Part shown: in pieces, positions 1-12,590 of the stretch
Layout of the letters: each line of letters opens with the position of its first letter
Numbering within the stretch: position 1 is the first letter of the stretch
NCBI GenBank assembly: GCA_028023455.1
Contig: JAQFVV010006197.1
Coordinates: 20,765,254-20,829,253 of the forward strand
Length of the DNA stretch: 64,000 bases
DNA from: Epiperipatus broadwayi
Taxonomy: Eukaryota > Onychophora > Udeonychophora > Euonychophora > Peripatidae
Reading direction: 5' to 3'
Made by a program: the position numbers and the translations under genes
Notes under the pieces: generated by a model
What the model saw: the letters and a program-made list of their open reading frames with translations, nothing else
Told to the model about the DNA's origin: nothing
Database searches by the model: none

Positions 1-579
1 AACTATAGTAGATGATCAAAATAACAATGTATTCATAGTGAGCCAAAATAATTTTTAAACATGACTTACGTATATTTTGCTCACATATTTTTTTATATAT
101 ATATACTTGTATTAATGTAAATGCATTTTTTAGTTGTTTCAGGTGTCAGAGAAAGCCAGGTCAAGCTGTAAGTGGATTATTTTAGTTATATTAACATAGC
201 AATGATATTTTAATGAAATATAAATAAAGTAAAGTGAGGAGAATAATATGTGGTATAGTTATTAAAGACAGACACGGCAGGATTTTATATATATATATTT
301 TCATGTACAAACAGATACATATAGGCATAGGGTTAAGATAGGACCTCGTGAGGTAGGCAAAGTTAATTTCTGAAAACATATAAATAAAACAGATAGTTGG
401 AACTTAGAATAGTGATTTATTTTAGAAAGAATTAAATTTTTTATATATACAGAAGGACATAGCTCCTAGATACGTATAATAAAATATATTATTTTGATTA
501 GTTTTTTTTTTTCTTGTCATCTAAGTTATAAAATAGTGATTGTTAGAGAACAAAATAGCCAATATTAGGCAAAAAAAAA
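1..579. other. Unassigned AT-rich stretch
   Basis: No element or long reading frame is recognised. A possible 25-nt microexon sits at 143-167: a pyrimidine-rich stretch ending TTTCAG lies before it and GTAAGT follows it. This is weak evidence on its own. Confidence 0.3.
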
Positions 580-1446
580 ATGGAGGAACAGAAGAGAGGT
601 GAAGTTTATAGGTCAATATGTACTCATAGTGACCAAAAATACAATTTGGAAGATCTCATCAAAGAAATGATAGACAAAGACAAAATGATGATGAACATGT
701 TCCAAGAATTCATGAATATGACATCACAAAGACTGAACCATTTGGAGGAAAACATGGGTCTCCAGCAACAACATACTACCAGAACAATAGTATTACCAGA
801 TGATGATAATCAGGAAAAGGGACAAGACCAACAAGAGCAAGGTGATATTCAGGTTGAATCACTGATTGATGAAGAAGCATGTAAAGATAGTCACCACTTG
901 GACTTGTCAGTCAAACACAGAAGGCAAAGTGGAGAACAAAATTGTCGAATCATAGAGGATAGCAAGAGCACAATGATGCTTCAGACTGTGGATTTGGTAA
1001 ACGAAACTGAAAAGATGGGACAAGACATTAATAACAAAATGAGTGACTTGACTGGAGCTACTCCGATACATTTGCAGTATGCCACAGCATGTCTTCAGGT
1101 ATTCAAAACCAAAATCTTAGTGGAAGAGGAGAAAATAGACCAACTAGGAAACCAAAAGATCACAAGCGAACTATTAAGACGTACAACTCGGCATCGCAAG
1201 AATCGAAACCGGCAATATAAATTCAGGAAAGGAAACCAAGCATGGCTAAGAGACCTTAAGCCAAGTAGTAAAGCATGGAGGAAAGTTAAAAAGTTCTTCC
1301 CAATATATAAAGGTCCATATGCATTAAAAAAGAAGTGTGGAGAAAATGCTTTTCTGCTGAAAGATAGTCACAGCATACAAAGACAATACAATGCCAGAAA
1401 CTTAAAACCTTCCATACCACTGGACCCCGGAAAATATGCAAATTAA
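580..1446 (+). CDS. gag-like coiled coil fused to Ty3/gypsy integrase C-terminus (288 aa)
   Basis: Uninterrupted ORF from an ATG right after a run of ten A, ending TAA. Residues about 20-60 form a Met/Lys/Glu-rich amphipathic helix (LIKEMIDKDKMMMNMF) like the coiled coil at the start of gypsy Gag. Residues about 60-160 are acidic, Gln-rich and not recognisable. From about residue 160 it reads as the end of a Ty3/gypsy integrase: a TG-TPIHLQYA stretch, a basic region (RRTTRHRKNRNRQYKFRKG), then the small beta-barrel pattern KKFFPIYKGPY, GENAFLL and NARNLKPSIPL. Protease, reverse transcriptase, RNase H and the integrase core are absent, so the frame probably arose by internal deletion of an element. 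It is odd that it stays open while the other gypsy copies here are full of stops. It could be a recent deletion derivative or an exapted gene. No flanking LTR was found. Confidence 0.65.
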   Translation: MEEQKRGEVYRSICTHSDQKYNLEDLIKEMIDKDKMMMNMFQEFMNMTSQRLNHLEENMGLQQQHTTRTIVLPDDDNQEKGQDQQEQGDIQVESLIDEEACKDSHHLDLSVKHRRQSGEQNCRIIEDSKSTMMLQTVDLVNETEKMGQDINNKMSDLTGATPIHLQYATACLQVFKTKILVEEEKIDQLGNQKITSELLRRTTRHRKNRNRQYKFRKGNQAWLRDLKPSSKAWRKVKKFFPIYKGPYALKKKCGENAFLLKDSHSIQRQYNARNLKPSIPLDPGKYAN

Positions 1447-2360
1447 ATATAGATACATACCATGTTAGACTAAATACAACACAGACACGATTTAAGACAG
1501 AGAAGATTGAATTATGGATAAACCGTTAGATATAATAAAGTAAAGAAAACACCATCGGTAGTAACAAATTAAATATTACAGCAAATAAAGAGTAGGTTTG
1601 AACTCACCTGGCACAAATTCTTACCTCTGACCTGAAGCAACAGCATTTTTTTAACATTTTTTATATATATATATAATACTTATGAGGTTAATGTCAGATA
1701 AATAACCTGACATAATTTTTGTTATTAATCTAATAAATCTTAAACTATATACATCAACTCTTGAACCATTGCTTTCTTTTATTTAATTTTAATGTTCATT
1801 TATCATTTATGCTCCAAATGACTAGATGATCTCCGCTAAATTCATAATTAATATGCTAGGTCATGAGCCTTTATTGCTCATAAAATATAGTTCATTGTTA
1901 AGTTAGTTTATCATTAAATTTAGCCTAGAGTCTTTTTGTGTCTCCGATGAGCGATGCCAGCAGTGAGAAGTAAATTAAATCGATATCATCAGGATTGTTG
2001 TTCATAATGTTATAGATCTGGGAAATAGGCAAATAGGGCAGAGTTCATGAGTGTTCCTGACCTGTGTATCTTGCACATGATTGGATTCAAGGTACTTTTG
2101 CCTAGATGCTAGATCTTGTTACGTGTACATACAAATCTGACCAGTACAATATCATAGTATGGTTTTAGATTTTGTTCACAAAAAATTCCTTTGCTTATTC
2201 TGTCATCAGCTAGAATAAAGGAACTCCTACTACCTTTCTGATATTTGCCTTTTTTGCATTCTTTCTCTTCTTCTTTGCTCTGCTATCTATCCTGTTCTTT
2301 ATCTCAATGTTTCATCATAATGTTTGCTATTTTCATGATTATTTTTGAAAGCAGTTTCTC
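1447..2360. other. Unassigned, possible 3' remains of a gypsy element
   Basis: No reading frame of note. The 300 bp after the integrase-like ORF may be 3' untranslated or LTR sequence of that element, but I found no second copy to prove it. Confidence 0.25.
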
Positions 2361-3592
2361 TCATTCTTCAATCACTTCCAACTGACTATTTAATTTTTGT
2401 ATTTTATCTTTTACAATATAATTTTCCAGCTTTTTTAATTTTCCTAGAGGTTCAATGATTTCTACTGTCATGGGTATTAATCCTTTTGGAGGCAATATAA
2501 ATATTTCAATAATTTTGTTTTCAACCACTGTTTCTTCTTTCTTACTATCAATTTCTGCTTCTATTTCTTCTACAGCATTCAGCACAATCTTTTTTTCTAT
2601 TATTTTCTTTTTTGTAAATGCTATTCCTGTACATGATACTATCTTGGTTTCAGCTTGTGTGTATACTGCTTCTCTTTTTGAAAATTTAAAGATATATTCC
2701 ATAATTAGCAGTTTTCCTGAAGGTGGACTGACAATATCAACAACACCCTTTGTAATTTCAATTTCTTTTTTAACACTCTCAAGTTCTGCTTTATCAGTAA
2801 CAGGATATTCAACACTTAATTCCTTTGAAATATCTTTGGTTGGAAATTCCAAAGTTTCTTCAGCGTGCTTTAATTCAACAATATCTTCTGACTCTTTTTC
2901 TGTTTTAACATGTTCCTTGACTAAAGTATCTTTTCCAATCATTTCCAATGTTTTTTTGAATATTAACTTGTAATGTTTTTTTGAATATTAACTTGTAACA
3001 CTTTTTTTACAACCTCTGAATCAATTCTTTGCTCAGACAATTCAGATATAATTAACCAACAATTTCTTTCAATTTTATCTCAGATGGAGATTTTTCTTTT
3101 TCTTCTTCCTCTGTAATTACATCTTTCACTGGTTTTATCTCTGACTCTGCTTCAATAGATTCAGTAATTTCTTCTGCACTTACTTCTTTCTGATCTAATG
3201 CTATTTCTTTCTCTTCATTCTTTCCAATAACCTTCTGATCTTCGGTGACTCCCTTTTTCTCTACCAGATCCTGTTCATATTTTTGCTGGCAGCTGATCCT
3301 TAATTCCTGCAGTTTCTTGTATAACCTGTCATTGAACCATCTATCTCTTTCTTCTTTTTCTAATCTCTTTCCTCTACCTTCTATGTTTTTCATCTCTTTC
3401 TTCTACCTCCTACATTTTTCATCTCTTTCCTGCAGAATGTCTCAACTATTGCATCAACTTTCATGCTGTGCTAAACCAACTTAAAGGCAGGTCTCAGATC
3501 CAAAATTGTCTCCACTAAATCATGTTGTAAGAACTCAAACTGGAACTGATCCCTACATTTCCTTCTGCATCCTGAACAAAAAAATGGAAACC
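2361..3592 (-). pseudogene. Decayed Lys/Glu-rich coding region with a zinc-ribbon-like start
   Basis: Three coding-like pieces lie in order on the minus strand. 3592-3482 reads FPFFCSGCRRKC and on to DLVETILDLRPAFK, with a CxxCxxxC cluster that could bind zinc. 3393-3052 is a 113-codon frame, strongly charged (RLEKEERDRWFNDRLYKKL), likely coiled coil. 2948-2361 is a 195-codon frame with repeated Glu/Lys clusters and a more structured stretch (DIVSPPSGKLLIMEYIFKF). Stops and frame changes separate them, and a 25-bp tandem duplication lies in the break at 2947-2996. The low stop density for such AT-rich DNA suggests real coding ancestry. It may be a host gene exon set or an unfamiliar transposon ORF. 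I do not recognise the family. Confidence 0.35.
2947..2996. repeat. 25-bp tandem duplication
   Basis: Two perfect direct copies of a 25-bp unit (AATGTTTTTTTGAATATTAA plus CTTGT) lie between the two longer minus-strand frames and help break them. Confidence 0.85.
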
Positions 3593-4532
3593 TAAAGTCT
3601 TCCTTCCTTGTGCCATGAACCTTATACCTTAAGATAATGTTTTCTTATTTTTCCAGGGTTTAAAGTTTCAGCTTAATCTTAAAAAGTAACCTATTTTTAT
3701 GATATCTTTTGCCTGTTAAATTGAAATATTTTGAGCATTTATTCTGTGTGTTATATGTTGTATTTATAGCATGTTGGAGTCTTAGTTTTAAGGTTTCATG
3801 GTTGTTTTGAATTTATTTGTCAGAGTGTGTACTGAGTTTAATTCTTAAAGCTATTTACATTTATAATAATTATTTCATTTTTTAATTAATAAATGTATGG
3901 GCAGATGTAAATAATTTTCTGATTACTTACCTATTTCCTATTGAGACTTTTAATTATTATTATAGCAGCTTAGTTTTGGCCAATCATTTGGTTGGTGATT
4001 CACTGATTACATAATTCTGTTTTCCCTTAAATCAGGCATTTTATTGCTTCTTTGTTTGTTTAATAATTACCTATGTTGAAGTATTTTCTAAGATTTCTAT
4101 TTTCATTAAATGGGAGATTTAAGTTTTTCCACATTCTACAATTCATAATTCATCATATTCCTTATATCATATTTGTTTTTCTTGCATTGTAATAAACTGT
4201 AGCAATCTTCAATATGGTTGCCATGATGTAGTTCTGTGCACAATAAGTTGTCACTAATCAATAATCTAGTATTTGCTCTCCCACATGGGTTTTGTTTATT
4301 CATGCAAGAATCCTTCATTTGTGGTTTATTTTAAAACTTTTGGAATAAAAAAACAAGAGTTGCTTAGGTGAATCTTCAGCTGAAAAAAAAAATCTTTCCT
4401 CTTTTTTAGAACTCCATTAAAAATTTGTCTGTCTGCCAGAGTGTTGACATTTTATTTTTGTTTATTCAAGCCTGATAGAATTTACTAAAACCATGCTTAT
4501 TTTCTATATATCTCTATACTTACAATCTTTTT
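3593..4532. other. Unassigned intergenic sequence
   Basis: T-rich, CpG-poor sequence with no recognised element. The short minus-strand frame at 4136-4318 has no family resemblance and is treated as chance. Confidence 0.4.
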
Positions 4533-4870
4533 TTAAATATTAATTTTAATAAACTTTAAAATTATATTAGCTAGCATTTGTCCACATTTTATTTTTTCAA
4601 TTGTCTGAACAATATGTTTAAGCTCTTGCTCTCCCTTGTTCTGGTCAGTGCAAATCATCAATAACTTTTGATCATGGTAAACAAATTTTCCATGATGTGA
4701 TGTGATGCACTGTGACATCTCCTTATATGCAACTTTACCTTCCCTTTCCATTTCCCACCCTAAGATTTCCCACAAACTGCTCCATCTCATTTCCACAACA
4801 TAAACTTTGTCAACTCCATGACCTTCATATCTAACCTTCCCTTATATTTTCCCAAACCCAGCATAAAGAC
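4533..4870 (-). pseudogene. Coding-like fragment of unknown family
   Basis: An 87-codon frame (ATG at 4796) reads MEMRWSSLWEILGWEMEREG and later GKFVYHDQKLLMICTDQNKG. Upstream in the same frame to about 4870 it continues KVRYEGHGVDKVYVV. The composition (Trp, Cys, His, mixed charge) is protein-like, not low complexity. The true start and upstream sequence are unclear. No domain is recognised. It could belong with the coding-like pieces at 2361-3592 or be a transposon relic. Confidence 0.3.
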
Positions 4871-5639
4871 CAATAACCCACTTTCTGTATAATCACTTTG
4901 TTCATATTTATTCTTCTATAACTTCATTATTTGTACCCTTTCGGCTTTCAAGCATTTATATTAAATTAACACATGCCTAATATTTTTTCTGCTTTGTTTA
5001 CACAATTTTCAGACTAAATCACCCATATTTTTCCATTTAGGTGTATATTCCCTTGTTGCTAAAGATCCTGTTTGAGCCTTAAACAATAAACTATTTTCCT
5101 TGCTATTATCATAAATTAACTCATACCCAATGTTCCATTTACTTCTATATATATTTAAACTCTTTTTACCTTCCAGATATGAAGTGATCTGGTGGTGCCA
5201 TCCATGATCAAAAAAGAATTAATAACTGACCATTATAATATATGTGTATATAAAAAAGCTGTGTATCAATGTTAATCTAAGATATAGAAATTACATTTTT
5301 TAGTTTAAGATATAAATTTATTGCAATTACATTTTAAAATACTAAATAACAATATTTGATTCACTTCAAAAGTTTAAACATTATTTACTTTGTATTTCAT
5401 TAACATTCTGCTTTAGTTATTTATATAAACATGAGTTATAAATGTACACTTTTTTAGTTAGGTGATAATTTGTCAACAATGGTACTGATAAGCAAAAAAT
5501 AATATTAAGACAAACTATTGATAACTCATGAAAAATGTAAATTACAAAAAATAAAATAATATTGAATACTTATTACATTTTTAAAATTTAATTTGTAAAA
5601 ATATTACATTAGTAAATATTTAGCATTAGCATTATGAGT
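4871..5639. other. Unassigned AT-rich stretch
   Basis: No gene, repeat boundary or RNA feature recognised. Confidence 0.4.
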
Positions 5640-6720
5640 AATTGTAAGATAAAAATTTTTTCAAATTTAATTTGATGTTTTTAATGTATAGATTTTTTTC
5701 TCTTTATCTTTCCAGAAAACTTTATCATATAAATTACCTACTTTACACCCAATCTCATTATAATTTTTTTTTACAATTTCTTAAGATGCAATTGAAGAAT
5801 TTAATTATTCATCTATTAACCCTTTTCCCGCCTCTTACGAAGCTCCTCGTCGACATCTGACGTCACTCTAACTCTGCCAGTTCTTATGCTAAAAAATTTG
5901 TTTGATAGGTTTTGAATAGGTTTTTAAAAGTTCTGTAAGATGGTGCCCTCTTCCGATTTATTTTACAAGTAAAAAAAAAAAAACGCATTTAAACCTAAAC
6001 AAAGAAAGAACATCGTTTGTAATTGGTTGTTAGTGAGCTCTCAGCTGAAAAAGACATTCTGATTGGCTGGAAAGAACAAAGAAACTGCCTGATCAAAGAA
6101 AATAAAGAAAAACGCTGAGATTTTCATTTCAAATGCAATTTTAAGTATTAAAAAAATATAATTTCAGAAATTAAACTAGTTTTTTAAAAAATATACTAAA
6201 AAAACAAAATTATTTTCGAAAAATATTGAAGATTTTAGTAAAAATATTAAAGATCTAATAAAAAGAAATATTTACTTTTCTATAACGTAAAAGTCGACCT
6301 TTTTGTTTATATTATAGCTTTTATGTTGCCAAAATTGAATATTTTAGAATAAATAAATAGCAATTTATTTTTGAAAGAACTTTTGTTCTCTTCATAACCT
6401 GAAAAATTAGTAATATACTTTTTATAAACATATCTGAGTTGAATTTAATATTATAGGCGAATATGTTTTAACAATAGGCTTTGTCTTCAGTTTGTGAGTT
6501 GGCCAATTAAAAGATTTGATTTTTACCTTATACAACCAATAATATAATTAGCAGTTAAAAGGTTAATATCTCTTCTAGCAACATATTCAACTCAGATCCA
6601 TTTTAGCCCTTTTGGTAATGTTAATATCTGTTTAGTCTTTCAACATGCATGTTAATTTTGATTCACATATACTTCTCCATATTTCATAAGCTCTGAAGTC
6701 TTTGTTCTTTTCTTTTTCTC
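5640..6720. repeat. Older interspersed repeat, interrupted by a TTAA-flanked MITE
   Basis: 5690-5815 and 6567-6640 together resemble the continuous stretch 35775-35925. Shared landmarks are TTCCAGAAAACTT, TTTACAATTTCTTRAGAT and GTTAATRTCT. The family is unknown. The copy at 35.8 kb lacks the MITE and serves as an approximate empty site. Confidence 0.45.
5820..6562. mobile_element. piggyBac-like MITE (about 743 bp)
   Basis: Bounded by TTAA at 5816-5819 and 6563-6566, the target used by piggyBac elements. The left end reads CCCTTTTCCCGCC. The right end, reversed, reads CCTTTTAACTGCT, so the ends match over the first ten or so bases with one gap. No transposase frame is inside. The interior holds a palindromic TGACGTCA at 5858-5865 and unusually many CpG for this window near its left end. 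A related repeat at 35.8 kb lacks the insert. The short, imperfect inverted repeats leave the family call tentative. Confidence 0.5.
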
Positions 6721-6798
6721 TCATTCACATTATTTTGCTATTAATCTATCATTGTTATTCTGACAATATAATTTTCCTATTTTGTCTTGTGATCTAAC

Positions 6799-6866
<68 letters not shown>
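6799..6866. repeat. (AAT)n-(TAG)n microsatellite
   Basis: About 12 AAT/TAA units pass directly into about 11 TAG units. Confidence 0.95.
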
Positions 6867-6957
6867 ATAATTCAATATCCATTTATTATGTGCATTTCAA
6901 CATTTACACTTTAACAGAAATACACAATAAAGAAAACAAAACAAAACAACAACAAAA

Positions 6958-7976
<1,019 letters not shown>

Positions 7977-7977
7977 A

Positions 7978-8154
<177 letters not shown>

Positions 8155-8159
8155 CAACT

Positions 8160-9560
8160 GAATGGTTCTTTTGTTTGGAAATTAATAAGAATTTGAAGCA
8201 TCAGTAGTATTAGAGCAGGGCATTATCTGTGAACCTTGAGCTCCAGCATTTTACAATTGTATCAGGTTATGCAGGACTGAAGACTGTATTTTTCTTCTGC
8301 TGAATGTGTTCAATTTTCATCTCTATAAATAAGAATTGGAAAAACATATTTTTTTAAAAACCTTCATTTTTAAATACTAGATATATTTCCTTTGAATATT
8401 AAACTATTTCTAATCAAAATCATTACATTCAAATTTAATTCCATGATTAAATTCATTCATTCTGCTTTTTTTTTATATTAACAATCAGACTAAGGTTTTA
8501 AAATTATTTGTTAAATTCTGATTTATTACCATCACGCTTTATTTTTTCGTTTTTTTTTTTTAAAAACTGTTTAACAAATGTTTAGTGTTTTTAAAATTTA
8601 TCGTTATTATTACTTTCTTGTTTTTATTTAAAGTTCTAGTAACATATCCTGAAACTAAAACAAAGTATATTTCAAAACAATCACATTATCTGAAAAATGT
8701 ACACGATTTAAATAATGACTATTTATTTTTGTTCCATTAGCCTCTCATTTTATTCCCAAAATAATTGTTGAAAATTGTGGTAAATTTTTTTGGAGATATA
8801 TTAAATTGCTCTGTCTTACATCCTTATCAACGTTAATTGATAATTTTCTTAGTATCAATATGCAATCCCCCTAGTTACTGCTGCTGCCTTTTAATAAATA
8901 TTTTTTGTATAATTTGACATTAACTAAAATTTCATCATTACATGAAATGCTTTGTTTGATGCATGCCCTAAATCAGTTAAACTTTTTTCTTAGTAATTTG
9001 ATACTTTTGCTTAAACCACATACCTATCTCAATTTTTAATGGAGAATCAATTTTTTCCATATTCATTTGATGTAAGTTTAATTCATTATGAAGCTTCAAC
9101 AATTTGCAAGTTTTAACTTAAATTTATCAGAATATTTCTGAAGGTTAAGAACTTAATCTTCTATTTTTATCTACACGTCTTAAATCTCTATTTCTATTAA
9201 GTACATTGTAATATTAAAGTACATATTTATTGTTGGATGGAAGTTTGTTTTTTCATTTGAATGACTAATTTGTTTATTTACACTGTCAAATTTAATTTTT
9301 TTTTTTTTTATAAAATTCAAGTTATTTTTCTAAAAATTCTATGAATTTATTTCCTCTATCAATTTTTTTCTTTATATTCAAATTTATCTCCAACACTTTT
9401 TAAATTCGGTGCTTTCTACTTCTAACATTAAAATCTCACATTAAATTAGAACAACACTTTCCAGAGTGGGTTATCACAAGTTAAGTTTACCATGATTTCT
9501 TGTTGTAGCTTCAAGTTTTCAGTTGATGTTTATAATATTCATTTGCAAATTAATACAGGT
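8160..9560. other. Unassigned T-rich stretch
   Basis: No frame, splice pattern or repeat boundary recognised. Confidence 0.4.
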
Positions 9561-9574
9561 TTTCTAGTTAGATA

Positions 9575-9950
9575 TATTTTTTTATCATCTCTTATACATT
9601 TTAATGCAATCTTTTGTTATATATAATTCCTTCTTTATTTTGCTTACAGTTTTGACTGTCCTGCAGTCTTCATCAGAGTTACAACATTTAAACATAATCA
9701 TATAACCGTTATTTTATATACATATTAATGTACCTAGTTTATATTATAATTCATAATCATATTTAACTTTAAGACTATACCTTTACTTCTTTTATTTTTT
9801 TACTTATATATTTTTATTATTTTTATTTAATTTTACTTTTATTTTATTGTTATTTTATTCTATCTTATCTATCATTCTACATTTATTTTTCAATATAACA
9901 CTACATTTCCATTTTATGTTTTATATATACTGAAATGGTATATTTCTGAT
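9575..9950 (-). mobile_element. Left inverted arm: Penelope 3' untranslated region
   Basis: Read on the minus strand it matches 13250-13695, sharing GATGAAGACTGCAG, AGTCAAAACT and GCAAAATAAAGAAGG with a run of AAATAAAA-type sequence upstream. It contains a hammerhead-like hairpin at 9644-9681. No coding part of this copy is left. Confidence 0.7.
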
Positions 9951-10149
9951 CTCATATATGTTTCACCTATTTTCCCCTACAGCTCCATCTGTGCTGGATT
10001 TAAATTCTCTTTGATTACATGTATATAAGCATCAACGATTATATAAGTAGCCTCATACATATATATGCAGACAAATGACTGTGCTATCATCAGTTTATAT
10101 ATATATATACTTACTTAAAAATATATATTAACTTATTATTTAATTTTAA

Positions 10150-10235
<86 letters not shown>

Positions 10236-12590
10236 AGAGAGAGAGAATAATATTGTTTAAAAGTTCTAATGATTCTTAATTTTAATCTTAAATAAGTTGT
10301 AAACAAAAGCCACATTAGGTACATCCGTTTTAATATAGCTGGCTGAGATAATCTTTTCCAAAAATATTTTTGTAAACAAAATTTACTGAACTGAAACTAG
10401 TGAAAAGTCAGTAGAGATTTAAAATAGTCAAGTTTAGTTAAAAACATCCTGTTAAAAATTAACAGGAGGTTTAAATAAATTGTTATAAAATTTCAGAGGG
10501 TGCTAATAGATTATCAAAAGGTAAATAGGCTTGATGACAGCAAGGTGTTCTAATTCTTGAATCATATAAAACGGCCATATTTCTTGCTGTAAATATTCTA
10601 TTCAATAATTTTAAAAAGCATCACTGCCACAATCCATGCCAGTTTTTTACTCCAACATGTCTGGCTAAGAAGCAACAGATTTGCATGTCTCAAAAAGAAG
10701 ATGGCAATCTCTAGTCCAGTTTTACATGCCTGATGGCCTGATAATCATCACAGAAATGGGAAACTCTTCAGTATCCTACTGCAAGAAGAAGACATCTTAA
10801 TCCAAATTGCCTATCCAGAGAAGAGTGTCACTATGCCCACCATGTGATGTACTTGCTTTACAATTTACAATCAAAAAGATTGGTAACATTCTTTTCAAAA
10901 ACTGTAGAGGTCCATAAATTAATCTTTAAATCTGTAATTTTAATATTAGGCTAGCTTATTTAATATAACAAACATTTAATCTTATTTCTTAAAATTTGAT
11001 TAAATTAAATCATATTTAAATTAAAACTAGGTAAAACTTACCTGAATTTACCTTTATAATGTGAAATAATTTATCTCTCTAATCTATAAATAATTGCAAT
11101 CAGTTATGATTTAAATTTTTAAAACTGTGATTGTGCCTATATTTATTGGTTTAACTATTTTATCTGAATTTATTATATGTTATAATATGCCAATCTTTCA
11201 AAACAATGAATACTAATTATTAATGAACTTTCAATAGAGATAATTAAAATCTCCATTTTAAATATTTTAAGAATGCTACTTCACATATTGAATCACTGTT
11301 TCAAAATCCTATATTAATAGGTAATAAACTGCTCATTACATGTTTGTTATTATTGTTCTATTATTGATTTTCTAAATTGCATTATATTTTGTGAGGGTTT
11401 GCTTAGTCAGTTATTATAACTTATTACTTTTTGATATGTTAGTTAGAAGTGATGGCATGGTTAGAGATGAAATTAAAGTATATTTGTTAATGTTTATTAA
11501 TGCCCATTAAATATATGTACCCTCCTTAATTATGATTATATATACCCAGATTCAGTATTTTAACTGAGTTTGTTGATTTGGCAAATAGAAACTATTTGTT
11601 TTAATCACAATTAAATAATTATAAGTATATATCATAATATCTTGCATGTGCATTGCAAGTGTGTCTTTATGAAGTACACATTTGAACATTTAGGTTTTGC
11701 TGCAATTTTAAAATTGACTCATGGTGACTAGCTGACCCATGTTTTAATTCAGACATGGCTATCTTTATTAGATCTGGAACATGAGGATCCAGACCATGTT
11801 TATAAAGCTGATCCAAGTCCCTGAACTTATTTGTTTATATATTAATTGTAGCAAACTGTCCAGTCTGACAGCACTAAGCATTTAATGGCAAAGCTCTTGA
11901 ATAATTACTCACACCACCGACTTATTCATTAATTTTATTCAGGCCATAGTATATATATATATGAATCTAAAAGTAACCAGTCTTTTCCTCCTTATTAATT
12001 ACTTATTCAGCATTAGACTAAAACTCAAATCTTGGTTATCAGGTTGCATCTGCATTACCTTGAGCGTATTAATTCACTTCCACTATTAATATATATAACA
12101 GCCATCTTAAAAACTTTGTGTAGTCATCATCTTGGTTAGGCTATTATCATGTAACATTAACAAACTATGCACAATAGGATGGGCATATTAAATAATTATA
12201 GGCATGATTTATTAACTGCATATACACCTATTTTAATATGTTATGAGACCACTACACTGATAATAGTCTCATGCATGATACAAATGCCTGTGAGTGTTGA
12301 AAACACATAATTAACACTATATAATCATTGTCATTTATCACTTCATTTTATGTTATTGTTTTAATAAAGTTGTTTAAAATATAAAGTTGTTTTATATCTT
12401 TCTTGCTCATAGTCCTAATCAATGCAAATCTTATTATCTTATTCCAATTCCTTAATGATTTTATAAGTTGAATATGCATTGTTTTAGTTAAGTAACTCAT
12501 GTGTTAAGAGTGTATTTTAAATCTTCAGTTAAATTGTTAATTTCCATTGAGTCTCATATTTCTCCCTGGTTGGAATTAGCTCACAGAAAA
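9951..12590. other. 2.6 kb of unassigned sequence between the Penelope arms
   Basis: It contains (TA)n at 10152-10233 leading into (GA)n, a C-richer segment at 10620-10870, and otherwise CpG-poor, TG/CA-rich sequence typical of old decayed DNA. I see no reverse transcriptase box, splice pattern or terminal repeat. It could be a second element nested in the Penelope, or the mutated 5' part of the forward copy. Confidence 0.35.
10152..10246. repeat. (TA)n then (GA)n microsatellite
   Basis: About 41 TA units followed by six or seven GA units. Confidence 0.95.

Noticed and set aside
2455-2973. 172-codon plus-strand frame
   Set aside because: Ser/Ile-rich shadow opposite the Lys/Glu-rich minus-strand frame.
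10152-10246. TA and GA runs as a promoter or origin
   Set aside because: Simple microsatellites with no associated signals.
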